A model generated the notes under the pieces. That model searched no databases and was not told the origin of the DNA. It saw only the letters and a program-made list of their open reading frames with translations. A stretch of DNA of 64,000 bases from Corynebacterium poyangense (GTDB taxonomy: Bacteria > Actinomycetota > Actinomycetes > Mycobacteriales > Mycobacteriaceae). The stretch's first letter is position 1, and the number at the start of each line of letters is the position of its first letter. The position numbers were made by a program, and so were the translations under genes. Location of the stretch: assembly GCF_014522205.1 (NCBI RefSeq), contig NZ_CP046884.1, forward strand, positions 2,480,001 to 2,544,000. Reading direction: 5' to 3'. Below, piece after piece: positions 9,302-17,572 of this stretch.

Positions 9302-9501
9302 CGATGAACATTTATTTTTGTGCAACTCATCACTTTGCATTGCCACTGAATGCTAAAGCACAATGAGTCATAACGCAAGCTTTTTCGTGCAAAAAACGTA
9401 AAAATGATCTTTCGGTTCCTCCGCTCAACCCCTCCCCTCACTGTTTCCCATCTGTTTTTATACGCCATCTCCGACTCTGCGAGTGAAAAAATAACTCATT
9501 T

Positions 9502-9524
9502 AAAGTCCATTATTCGGACTCTTT
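9502..9524. promoter_or_regulatory. Candidate IclR operator, palindrome B
   Basis: AAAGTCC and GGACTCTTT form an imperfect inverted repeat with a 7-base A/T-rich spacer. The left half AAAGTCCAT differs from palindrome A's AAAGTTCAT by one base, so the two look like copies of one operator. It is about 110 bases upstream of the iclR-type gene and could mediate autoregulation. Confidence 0.45.
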
Positions 9525-9633
9525 ATATAAGATCTAAGCTGAGGACTAGCCCTCTACGTCAAGAAAAAGCAGTTACAAAAGGAATATTCACCAACTCTGA
9601 TGTTTCAGTGTTTCAGCTGGTATTTAGGAGAGA

Positions 9634-10416
9634 ATGGGAATTGTGAAGAATGAGATAAATCGCAGCCATGTCCTGGCCCGAGCAGCCACCATCGTGGAAA
9701 CGGTTGCGTCAGCCGGGCCGAAAGGTATCCGTCTGCTGGATCTCGCGGAGGACACGGACATTCCCCGCCCTACAGTCCACCGAATCCTTAGCGATCTACA
9801 GGCCCTGGGGTATGTGCAGCAGCTGGAGAATAAACGCTACACCCTAGGGGGTCGTCTAGGGTTACTGGGATTAGCAGCCCCCACTCCTTTGCAATGTGCC
9901 TCAGAACTGCAAAAGATCACCCAAAATCTTGCTGACCAGCTCGGGGACACCGTCTATATCGCCATGCAGTACTTTGACAGTGTCTATTACCTAGTACGAG
10001 CCCATGGAGGATTTCCTATTCGCATGCAGACTGTCGAGGTGGGAGACATTCAGCCCTTGAGCTCGACCTATAGTGGTATCGCCATATTATCTCAGCTCCC
10101 CAGGGAACAGCAGGAGCGAATGCTTGAAAACCTCGCACGAACCGAGCGTCCTGAGTGGTCGGAGATCGGAACGGAACAACACCAGTCGCTGATACGTAAA
10201 GCCCTCGCCCAATACTTAGAAGATGGTTTCCTCTACGGGGACGACTACGTGTTACCTGGACTATCTGGAGCAGCGATTCTGGTTCCGAAGGGGACGAAAA
10301 ACCGACTAGTCGCATTGAGCGTTTCTACTATTCATAGTCGCCTTCCCGATTCGCGGAAAGATGATGTTATCCGCTCCATGCGCGCTACAGCAATGAAAAT
10401 ACAGCAGGTTCTGTGA
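9634..10416 (+). CDS. IclR-family transcriptional regulator
   Basis: A 260-residue protein with an N-terminal winged helix-turn-helix at about residues 22-60 (LLDLAEDTDIPRPTVHRIL) and the IclR effector domain from about residue 80 onward, including the typical FLYGDDYVLPGLSGAAILV region. It is the only plus-strand gene of the cluster and is divergent from the transporter, the usual layout for a pathway-specific regulator that senses the substrate or an intermediate. AGGAG is only 3 bases from ATG 9634 and 12 from GTG 9643, so the start is ambiguous by three codons. The two candidate operators lie upstream. Confidence 0.9.
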   Translation: MGIVKNEINRSHVLARAATIVETVASAGPKGIRLLDLAEDTDIPRPTVHRILSDLQALGYVQQLENKRYTLGGRLGLLGLAAPTPLQCASELQKITQNLADQLGDTVYIAMQYFDSVYYLVRAHGGFPIRMQTVEVGDIQPLSSTYSGIAILSQLPREQQERMLENLARTERPEWSEIGTEQHQSLIRKALAQYLEDGFLYGDDYVLPGLSGAAILVPKGTKNRLVALSVSTIHSRLPDSRKDDVIRSMRATAMKIQQVL

Positions 10417-10699
10417 GTCACAGGCAGCAGAGACAATTGAGGCGCTCCCCCTGAAAAAACGTGTCAACCATGCGACCCATCTTTTACGCAGGTGCCGAGG
10501 AATCCACATTAGAAAAGGATATATAATGCTGCCTTTCCCTCTATATCGTCAAACACAACTGCGTAAGGACACTTTGTACAGTTTGAAGAACCTAATAGGG
10601 CTCCTAATTCCCTGCACTGTAACTAACATCCCGTCAACATCGGCATCTTCTCGGATCCGTCTGGGAACAATCCCCTTGTCACAGCCTGCTCGAGTCAAT

Positions 10700-10899
10700 C
10701 TCCTATTCACTCAGGGAGTGGAGGCACTCTTGGAGGTCTTTGACCACACCCTCATCCATCCTGAGCAGGATGCAACCATAATGGAGGCCGGGTCGAGATC
10801 TGCAGACACCTCATCCATATCTATCGAAAACTGCGAGTAGACAACAGGACAGCGGCAGTCAATGAAGCACGACGTCGAGGAGTCCTCCACCAACGCTGA
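10700..10899 (+). pseudogene. Remnant of a LuxR-type helix-turn-helix regulator (C-terminus)
   Basis: In the frame ending at TGA 10897-10899 the sequence reads HLIHIYRKLRVDNRTAAV then NEARRRGVL, very like the recognition helix and tail of LuxR/MalT-type regulators. Just before it, in another frame, FTQGVEALLEVFDHTLIHPE resembles the start of the same domain, and a stop codon in the tail frame separates them. This suggests a decayed gene with at least one frameshift. Nothing upstream is recognisable as the rest of the protein. The surrounding 10417-10922 interval holds no intact gene. The identification rests on a short match and is not secure. Confidence 0.5.
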
Positions 10900-10922
10900 C
10901 CCACCGCCTTCGCTTAGTAAGA

Positions 10923-12101
10923 TTACTGACCAATTTCGGCAGCTTTATGCCACAACCCACGGCGCTTAAGTGAATCAATCAATAGATTGCTGATCTCTTG
11001 TCCATCTACGATGCTCGTACCCCGTTTTTCTAGTTCTTCCGGCAAAGAGATAGCACCACCCTCAAATTTCTGAGGAATGTGTGGATCATATTCGTCAGCA
11101 TCACTCACTGGGTATCCGTACCGCCCACGTTCTGCACCATTTTGCAAATACACCTCATAGATGAGGTTTTTCACCTCATGCACTCCATGATCCGGGTGAA
11201 AATAAATAGCCCCTAAATTGGTTTCGACCGATCGAGCTTTCCCATCTTCCGTAGGCTTTTCATCGCTGATGGGCATACTCCCTAGAAAAGGTTCACTGTG
11301 CCATTGCGTTACTAAGTGATGACCAATTTCTTTGCCGAGCACCACAGCCGGAGCAAAAGAATTCCACGCAATATAGCCGTCTTGGAATTCCTGAAGTATA
11401 GGACCACTAGGGGGTGGTGACTCCTGGTCAGGCTCTTCCGCCAAGTTGCCGGTTTCCTCGTGAACTATCGCTTCTGCCACGGGGAAACCTAACTTTCCGG
11501 TATCCCAGCCTTGGCGCTCCCAGGCTTGAGCTATTTCCATCTTCATGGCGTAGGCCCCCGTGCTCGGTGTCCACACCATAAATCCATTCCGGAATTTTTG
11601 AATAACCCCCTTGCCGTCTGCTGTTTTCTGGGCTTCTTCTACCGGCCATAATAAAACGCTACCTGCCCCGCCTTGGTGAGCATAGGATTCTGCGATGGCC
11701 CCGCACACCGGCACCTCAGAGGGCCAAAATACCCGACACTCCGAATCCGATTGACTGGCTTCAGCACGCTCTGCGCGGTCTGCACTGTCCTTATCTATCC
11801 CCTCGGGGACACCCACTCGATCCGTTCGCATCTGGCCAGAACGTTGCTCCGTATGCGGTGATTGGTCCAGAGCGCGGTTAATGAGCTGCTGTTGCTGGGC
11901 AATAGTGGCTAGTGCTATTCCTCCAGCGCCGCGTACTTCCGGACTGAATTCTGGATCAAATGAAGGAGTTTCACCAGCAGATGACGTCGCTCCTGGTGAG
12001 GGGGAGTTCAACTCAGGGACACCGGTTCCGGATCTTAGAGTGGAACAACTTGCCAGCAAAAATAGGCTGAGGATTACTGTCAAGAAGCGCATCCACTGCA
12101 T
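10923..12101 (-). CDS. LGFP-repeat lipoprotein, probably cell-wall associated
   Basis: From ATG 12101 (preceded by GGAGGGAGGGG) the 392-residue protein has a lipoprotein signal with lipobox LLASC (Cys19), a Ser/Pro/Gly-rich linker, then several LGFP-type repeats, for example WDTGKLGFPVAEAI and ERGRYGYPVSDADEY. LGFP repeats anchor proteins such as some mycolyltransferases to the corynebacterial wall. No catalytic domain is recognisable, so it may be a structural or binding lipoprotein. GTG codons at 12107 and 12104 and ATG 12092 are alternative starts. It follows the PAP2 phosphatase gene by 29 bases on the same strand, suggesting one transcript. Confidence 0.8.
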   Translation of the reverse strand: MQWMRFLTVILSLFLLASCSTLRSGTGVPELNSPSPGATSSAGETPSFDPEFSPEVRGAGGIALATIAQQQQLINRALDQSPHTEQRSGQMRTDRVGVPEGIDKDSADRAERAEASQSDSECRVFWPSEVPVCGAIAESYAHQGGAGSVLLWPVEEAQKTADGKGVIQKFRNGFMVWTPSTGAYAMKMEIAQAWERQGWDTGKLGFPVAEAIVHEETGNLAEEPDQESPPPSGPILQEFQDGYIAWNSFAPAVVLGKEIGHHLVTQWHSEPFLGSMPISDEKPTEDGKARSVETNLGAIYFHPDHGVHEVKNLIYEVYLQNGAERGRYGYPVSDADEYDPHIPQKFEGGAISLPEELEKRGTSIVDGQEISNLLIDSLKRRGLWHKAAEIGQ

Positions 12102-12130
12102 CACCACTCCCCTCCCTCTGACAATAGACT

Positions 12131-12667
12131 TCAGGTTTTCTTAGCTATTTTAAAGCGAGAATGTAGTTTTTGCCACAAAACCCAGAGGGCAAAGGTGCAC
12201 ACCACCCCCAGCACTGCCCCAGCTATCACGTCAGTGCACCAATGAACCCCCACATAGAGCCGGGAGAGCATGATTCCGAGGGCGTTAACCCATGCCAGAG
12301 TCACGATCAGTCGACGCCAACGCACACACAACAACGTGGCGACCATCGCCAAGCTGCATACCGCTGTGGCATGACCCGAGGGGAAAGATGCCGACGTTTC
12401 GGAGACGAGATGGTAGGCGGAGGGTGGTCGGGGACGATCTATCACTCGCTTGAGGACTTCGCAGATCATCGCCGACGTTAGGAGACAGAGCGCAGGAAAG
12501 AGAACCCAGGAAGAACGCCGAAAACCAAGGTAAATAGTGATTAGTAAGGCGTAGAGAGTCGTTAGGGCAGGGCGGAAAAGGTCAGTCCACCCTATGATGA
12601 GGGTGCTTAGTACGTGGGGGACGTGGTCCCGGCTGGCGATAAATAGGTGCCACACCATCTGATCCAT
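12131..12667 (-). CDS. PAP2-family membrane phosphatase
   Basis: A 178-residue membrane protein with all three acid-phosphatase motifs: KRVIDRPRP, PSGHATA and SRLYVGVHWCTDVI, containing the catalytic His and Asp residues. About five membrane segments are visible. Such enzymes remove phosphate from phosphatidate, undecaprenyl or decaprenyl pyrophosphate, or similar lipids at the outer face of the membrane; in this group decaprenyl-phosphate recycling for arabinogalactan is a plausible role. Its start overlaps the divergent upstream region of the PTS gene, and there is no clear ribosome site; ATG 12658 is an alternative. It probably forms an operon with the LGFP lipoprotein. Confidence 0.85.
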   Translation of the reverse strand: MDQMVWHLFIASRDHVPHVLSTLIIGWTDLFRPALTTLYALLITIYLGFRRSSWVLFPALCLLTSAMICEVLKRVIDRPRPPSAYHLVSETSASFPSGHATAVCSLAMVATLLCVRWRRLIVTLAWVNALGIMLSRLYVGVHWCTDVIAGAVLGVVCTFALWVLWQKLHSRFKIAKKT

Positions 12668-12688
12668 GGGTGTGATCTTATAGAGGAT

Positions 12689-14611
12689 ATGGATAATGAC
12701 GAACCTCTGGTCTTAGCTATTACTGCGTGCCCCACGGGGATAGCCCATACTTATTTGGCGGCAGAAAATCTTGAGGCTGCCGCTGCCGAACTGGGGATTC
12801 GGTTAAGGGTGGAAACTCACGGGTCGATTGGTGTTGAGGGTACTTTCTCAAAATCGGAGATTCAGGAAGCCGACGCGGTTCTTATTGCCGCAGATACCAG
12901 TATTGAGCGTTCTCGTTTTCACGCGAAGAGACTGCTAGCTACGGGGGTGGATGCTGCTATTAAGGACCCCCGAGGCTGTCTGGAAAAAGCACTTTCAGCT
13001 CCGGTTGCTAGCAGCGAGACCTCTCAACACGACGAAGCTGAATCCAGCACAGTAAACGGAGACAGTAGTGGGCTCAAGACCGTGGGGATTACCCTGTACC
13101 GTGCCTTGATGAGCGGTGTTTCTCACATGGTTCCTTTTGTTGTAACCGGTGGTTTATTGCTGGCCATTGCGTTATCACTAGGTGGGCAACCAACGACCGA
13201 GGGACTAGCTATCCCAGAGGACTCGTGGTGGAAAGTCATTGAACAGGTAGGAACCCTAGCCTTTAGCCTGATGGTTCCGGTGCTTTCTGCTTTTATTGCC
13301 CAGGCTATTGCTGATCGTCCCGGTTTAGCCCCGGGTTTTATTACTGGACTGATCGCAGTCAACGGGGAGCTGTATGGTTCCGAGACGGGTACGGGTTTTA
13401 TCGGCGGCATCATCACCGGCATCCTCGCCGGCTATGTGGCTTTAGGGATTAGAAAAATCCCGGTCAACAAATACGTGGCCCCGATTTGGCCGATCATCGT
13501 CATTCCTATTCTCACTACTCTGATTGTGGGGCTGCTCTTTATCTACATCATCGGCCACCCCGTCGCTGCACTTTTTGAAGCGCTTACCCGCGGCCTTGCT
13601 GGCCTAGATGGAGGGTCCGCCATCATCCTCGGTGCTGTCATCGGCGCCATGATTGCCTTTGACATGGGTGGTCCTTTTAACAAGACAGCCTTTCTCTTTG
13701 GCGGTGGGCTCATTGCCGCCGGCAACCCCCACCCCATGGGCATGGCTGCAGCGGCCATCGCGGTCCCTCCGTTAGCCGTGGGAGTAGCTACGCTCATCCG
13801 CCGCCACCGTTTTAGTCAACCAGAACGAGACTCTGGAATAGCCGCATTATTTATGGGCTGTTTTGGTATTACCGAGGGCGCTATTCCCTTGGCCGCCGCC
13901 CGACCCCTTCACGTTATTCCCGCCAACGTAGCCGGTGGAGCTATAGCAGGAGCTCTTGCCGGATGGTGGGGAGTTACTGACCATGTGATGCATGGTGGCC
14001 CCATAGTGGCGGTGCTCGGTGCTGTCGATGGGGTTGCGTGGTTCTTCCTGGCTTTGGCCTGCGGTGTTGCGGTGAATGCTGGTTTAATCATGCTTTTCGT
14101 GGGTCGAGAACCCACCCCCAGCTCATCTTCTTCCGCTCTGATTTCTGAGGACACCGTCCTCCTTGACGTTAAGTTCCCTGACTCTACAGCCGCCATCACC
14201 GCAATGGTCGATAGTGCTTCTCACGTAGGTCGGATCAATGATCCTAAGGCTGTGGTTTCTGCGGCCTTGGAAAGAGAGCGTAAAGGTTCTACCGCCGTCG
14301 GACATGGGGTGGCTATTCCGCACGCTCGTTGTGCTGGTGTCAGCGCGCCGGTGCTGGTGTGTGCACGCACTACTAAGCCAGGGGTTGAGTGGAATACGCC
14401 CGACGATTCCCCGGCCCGGTTACTTTTCCTTATTGCTGTTCCTGAGGGTGCGGGAAACCAACATCTGAAAATCTTGGCGAAACTTGCCAAAGCTTTAGCG
14501 CGTCGTGGCCTGCGGGAAGAAATACTCAACGCTGAGAATAAAACCCAGATAGTCCGCGCCATCCAGAAGGCAACACACTCAGATCAGGTCTCTCCTCATG
14601 CCTTCGCCTAG
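12689..14611 (+). CDS. Fructose-family PTS permease, domains IIB-IIC-IIA
   Basis: The 640-residue protein starts with a fructose-type IIB domain whose phosphorylated Cys14 is in ITACPTGIAHTYLA, continues through a IIC membrane domain (about residues 120-475, with AFDMGGPFNKTAF), and ends in a IIA domain with His545 in GHGVAIPHAR. It imports and phosphorylates a fructose-like sugar using phosphate from HPr. No fruK, ptsH or regulator gene is adjacent, so it stands apart from the usual fructose operon and the sugar is uncertain. ATG 12689 follows AGAGG at only two bases; ATG 12647 would add 14 residues unlike a IIB start. The next gene overlaps its end. Confidence 0.85.
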   Translation: MDNDEPLVLAITACPTGIAHTYLAAENLEAAAAELGIRLRVETHGSIGVEGTFSKSEIQEADAVLIAADTSIERSRFHAKRLLATGVDAAIKDPRGCLEKALSAPVASSETSQHDEAESSTVNGDSSGLKTVGITLYRALMSGVSHMVPFVVTGGLLLAIALSLGGQPTTEGLAIPEDSWWKVIEQVGTLAFSLMVPVLSAFIAQAIADRPGLAPGFITGLIAVNGELYGSETGTGFIGGIITGILAGYVALGIRKIPVNKYVAPIWPIIVIPILTTLIVGLLFIYIIGHPVAALFEALTRGLAGLDGGSAIILGAVIGAMIAFDMGGPFNKTAFLFGGGLIAAGNPHPMGMAAAAIAVPPLAVGVATLIRRHRFSQPERDSGIAALFMGCFGITEGAIPLAAARPLHVIPANVAGGAIAGALAGWWGVTDHVMHGGPIVAVLGAVDGVAWFFLALACGVAVNAGLIMLFVGREPTPSSSSSALISEDTVLLDVKFPDSTAAITAMVDSASHVGRINDPKAVVSAALERERKGSTAVGHGVAIPHARCAGVSAPVLVCARTTKPGVEWNTPDDSPARLLFLIAVPEGAGNQHLKILAKLAKALARRGLREEILNAENKTQIVRAIQKATHSDQVSPHAFA

Positions 14612-15302
14612 TTCTCCTCTACCGGGTTTGGCGCTGCGCAACGCGGTACTAGCGGCGCTAGCCATCATTCTGCTCACCGCCGTGGTTTTCGCTGCAGCCA
14701 TCCCGCTAGGGCTCCTCCTCCCTAGCCGTCACAGCGCCTTAATCGCCGTGGTTCTGGCCCTCACCTGCCACGGTTTTGCTGCTGTCCTCACCCTGTGGTT
14801 TCTGTGTCGCCACTGGAAAATTCCCCCAGCTGCTCTTAGGATCGTGCCACCAACTCCTCGCCTATGGCACCTCTGCTGGCAAATTCCGGTGGCGCTGCTG
14901 GGGTTAATCCTAGTTCAGGCGATAGTTTTTGGGGTCCTCGGAGCCGGAGGCGGGGAAATTCCCTCCCAATTTCTCAATGACCCAGGGATTTTCACGAGCC
15001 CAACAATTATCGCGTTGGTGTTCATCGGCGCAGGGATCGCCGCACCGCTGTGGGAAGAATTCTTCTTTCGGGGGCTGCTGTACTCCATCTTTGACCAGAA
15101 GTGGGGTCAATGGGCGGCCGTTCTCCTCAGCGCGGTGTGCTTTAGCCTAGCCCACCTGATGTATCTGCTCTTTCCCTATCTTCTGACCTTTGGGTTAGTC
15201 GCCGCATTTCTCCGTATCTTTCACGGCAATATCTGGGGTGGATTGATCTTTCACATAGTGATTAATTGCAGTGTGATTGCTATGACGTTGGGCACCACAT
15301 AA
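14598..15302 (+). CDS. CPBP-family intramembrane metalloprotease, copy 1
   Basis: A 234-residue membrane protein with about seven hydrophobic segments and the CPBP/Abi motifs: EEFFFRGLLY (glutamates plus arginine), a His in SLAHLMYLL, and HIVIN near the C-terminus. Members cleave prenylated or membrane substrates, or act in immunity or bacteriocin tolerance. Its ATG lies inside the end of the PTS gene (14-base overlap), which suggests translational coupling, yet no functional link between the two is known to me. The 3' end overlaps the convergent gene by 23 bases. Confidence 0.8.
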   Translation: MPSPSSPLPGLALRNAVLAALAIILLTAVVFAAAIPLGLLLPSRHSALIAVVLALTCHGFAAVLTLWFLCRHWKIPPAALRIVPPTPRLWHLCWQIPVALLGLILVQAIVFGVLGAGGGEIPSQFLNDPGIFTSPTIIALVFIGAGIAAPLWEEFFFRGLLYSIFDQKWGQWAAVLLSAVCFSLAHLMYLLFPYLLTFGLVAAFLRIFHGNIWGGLIFHIVINCSVIAMTLGTT

Positions 15303-15912
15303 GGGTTTGGGCCCGGCCGGCTCGAGTCATCGCTTCATGGCGTGGTCGCACCTTTATTTCCGAGTCTTGCTGAGCTACCTCAAGAACCTCTCGTTCAGGA
15401 AGCTGCGTGATCTCTGAGACAAAGTATGAGGCGAACGCCGAGTCTCTCGTGGTGGCGCGAGCTGCATCAAGAACAACTTTAATGAGATCCACGGGTTCGG
15501 TAGAGGAAGGATCATCAAGGTTCGGTTCTTTCGCCGAGGGTATTCCGGCGCGGTAAACGATAATAAAGGTCACAACGCCTGCCGGAATAGCTAACAATAG
15601 CCACCAGTTCTCGGGTAGTAGTGAGATGACAAGTGGGACGCCAAGAACCCAGAATAGAGGCCACCGCTTCATCGTGCCGAATGAGGTGGATGGCACCGGA
15701 TACCTCTCTGACCTTAGCTTTTCCCAGTAAAAAGCAAGAAGAAAGAGCACCACGGCTACTGCCAAGGAGATGCACCAAGTCCACGTCGTGCCGCGCCTGA
15801 GCAAAAGACAAATGACCACCATGGCAGCGAGGAAACTGGCTAGGACGGCACGGGGGATTCGGTTATTTAACGTCGAGAGAGCCCGTTTTCTCACTTGCTG
15901 ACAATTCATCAT
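15280..15912 (-). CDS. Hypothetical membrane protein
   Basis: The 210-residue protein has two hydrophobic pairs (about residues 22-62 and 85-120) and a polar C-terminal half ending in PTS. No family is recognised. The soluble tail, with PEREVLEVAQQDSEIKVRPR, is probably cytoplasmic. It is convergent with, and overlaps, the CPBP protease gene. Two adjacent ATG codons open the frame; AGGAAGG precedes them. It stands alone on its strand, with about 200 bases to the next gene. Confidence 0.6.
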   Translation of the reverse strand: MMNCQQVRKRALSTLNNRIPRAVLASFLAAMVVICLLLRRGTTWTWCISLAVAVVLFLLAFYWEKLRSERYPVPSTSFGTMKRWPLFWVLGVPLVISLLPENWWLLLAIPAGVVTFIIVYRAGIPSAKEPNLDDPSSTEPVDLIKVVLDAARATTRDSAFASYFVSEITQLPEREVLEVAQQDSEIKVRPRHEAMTRAGRAQTLMWCPTS

Positions 15913-16028
15913 GCGGCCTTCCTGTTCTGCCCAGTTCCACGCTGAGGCTAATTTCCTTAAGAACTACCTAGCGCCAAGTATAGGACTCCTATCTAATTCT
16001 CGGAGCGCTGCTGAGTGGAATGCTTAAC

Positions 16029-16109
16029 CTATAACGGCATTGGCCAGTAGGCGATGGGATTGCTCAGGACATAGTAGAAGAACAAAAGGGTATCGAGAAG
16101 ATTATTCAT
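16029..16109 (-). CDS. Possible 26-residue hydrophobic peptide
   Basis: A short open frame 10 bases after the PepSY gene stop on the same strand encodes a very hydrophobic peptide containing LLFFYYVLSNPIAYWP. The composition suits one membrane helix. No ribosome site is evident, so translation would depend on the upstream gene. It may be a real accessory peptide or chance; I recognise no family. Confidence 0.25.
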   Translation of the reverse strand: MNNLLDTLLFFYYVLSNPIAYWPMPL

Positions 16110-16119
16110 GACTAAAAGC

Positions 16120-17487
16120 CTATCGTCTCCCCCGCGTAAGAGCACGGTATCCACCATCGAGGAGGAGGAAAAGAAGGAAGCTTAGGCCGAATAGCGGGGC
16201 CACCAGAGAATAAAGAATGCAGCACACAACGAAAAGCGGAGGGATGCGTCGAAGCCCCACGGGGGATGGTAGTGATCCCACACGGTGTCCGCGGCGCGCA
16301 CGAGCAAACCACATGAGCCATCCCCATACGATGAGGGCTGTTAGGCCCAGCGCCGTGATTCCCAAAACAAGCTGGTTAACCCAGCCAAAGAGAATCCCCA
16401 TGTGTGCGTTGATGAACCATTCAGCGAACTTCGCCATGATTGGCCAGTCTTGCCAGCGCACCTGGTCTACCACTTGGCCGGTGCGCCCATCAACGGTAAT
16501 GGTGTTCATGTCTGTGCGCCATTCCTGACGAGCCTCTTTAGCCGTCCACGCCTGTCCCGGTTTCGTTGGGGCAGTGAGCTCCAATTTTCCAGTTAACCCC
16601 TCTGCTCGGGCTTGGCTAAGAACGGTGTCTGCCTGACTCCAATCCACCCCGGTCGAAGATGCGGCAGGTGCAGCCTGGGCACTCACCGTGGTCTCCGGAG
16701 TAGGCGCCACCCACGCTGCCTTTTCCCGCACTGCGGTGATATCCGCCCCGGCCACCATTGACCACGTCAACCCGGTAACCGTCAAGAATAAGAATCCCGC
16801 CGCCAACACCGTTCCGGTCCACGAATGCCAGCGCATAAATCGCGCCCGACGTGTGGTAGATCCAGTCCGCTTCCCTCGATTGCGGTCCCACCACAGCCAT
16901 AGGCCCATGAGGGTAAGTGCACCCATCCAGCTAGCAGCGGTTTCGCTATAAATCCGCCCGACGTCGCCGAGCCACAATCGACGATGTCCCTCCGATAACC
17001 AAGCCCGGAACGGAAGGGCTGCGGAGGAACCATATTGTACGAGATCACCTCGAATACTGGCGTCGCCTGGATCGACGAAAACAGCGTGGCGATAGCTACT
17101 GGAGATAAGTTGCGGGTCCTTAAACATCACCCGGTTACTGTGCTGAGAATCAGCAGCAATTTGAATTGCCGTGGCATGTTCTCCGGGGCGCTCAGCTTCA
17201 GCAGCCGCCACCTGTTGAGCTATGGGCAGTGCTGGTTTCCCTTCAGCTGCCGCAGGCGCAGACATTTCTTCCTGATAAATCACTTTTTCCAGGCTGGGGG
17301 CAAAAGCATAGAGAAAACCCGTAATAGCCGCGATCAGGAGAAATGGAGCAATAAAAATCCCGGCGATGACATGGACGCGATGCAGTGTTGCTCGCCAGGA
17401 ATAGCGATGCCCGGGCTCTATGGCATCAAGAGCAGAGGAGGTATGAACACTATCAATAGTCACGTACAACATGTCGGATACATACAT
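16120..17487 (-). CDS. PepSY-associated membrane protein
   Basis: The 455-residue protein begins with a cytoplasmic stretch, then a helix in HRVHVIAGIFIAPFLLIAAI, a large extracytoplasmic PepSY-like region (about residues 70-155), two more helices near 185-240, another extracytoplasmic PepSY-like region (about 255-345), and two or three C-terminal helices. This is the PepSY_TM layout also found in ferric reductase and siderophore/heme-linked genes. It may help move electrons or metal across the membrane, but no haem ligand set was confirmed. ATG 17472 is an alternative start. It is divergent from the DUF1906 gene. Confidence 0.75.
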   Translation of the reverse strand: MYVSDMLYVTIDSVHTSSALDAIEPGHRYSWRATLHRVHVIAGIFIAPFLLIAAITGFLYAFAPSLEKVIYQEEMSAPAAAEGKPALPIAQQVAAAEAERPGEHATAIQIAADSQHSNRVMFKDPQLISSSYRHAVFVDPGDASIRGDLVQYGSSAALPFRAWLSEGHRRLWLGDVGRIYSETAASWMGALTLMGLWLWWDRNRGKRTGSTTRRARFMRWHSWTGTVLAAGFLFLTVTGLTWSMVAGADITAVREKAAWVAPTPETTVSAQAAPAASSTGVDWSQADTVLSQARAEGLTGKLELTAPTKPGQAWTAKEARQEWRTDMNTITVDGRTGQVVDQVRWQDWPIMAKFAEWFINAHMGILFGWVNQLVLGITALGLTALIVWGWLMWFARARRGHRVGSLPSPVGLRRIPPLFVVCCILYSLVAPLFGLSFLLFLLLDGGYRALTRGRR

Positions 17488-17572
17488 TCACTAGTTCCCA
17501 AGACTTTCGATTTTTTCAAAAGTTGCTAAAGTTACTGTCGGTAATTGTGTGACTAATGTGGAAGATGTTGTT

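Noticed and set aside
10526..10840. A 104-codon plus-strand frame after the IclR gene as an intact gene
   Set aside because: Only its last third resembles a LuxR domain and in a broken frame; the rest has no protein character, so it is treated as a remnant.
12170..12481. A 103-codon frame opposite the PAP2 gene
   Set aside because: It is antisense to all three conserved PAP2 motifs.
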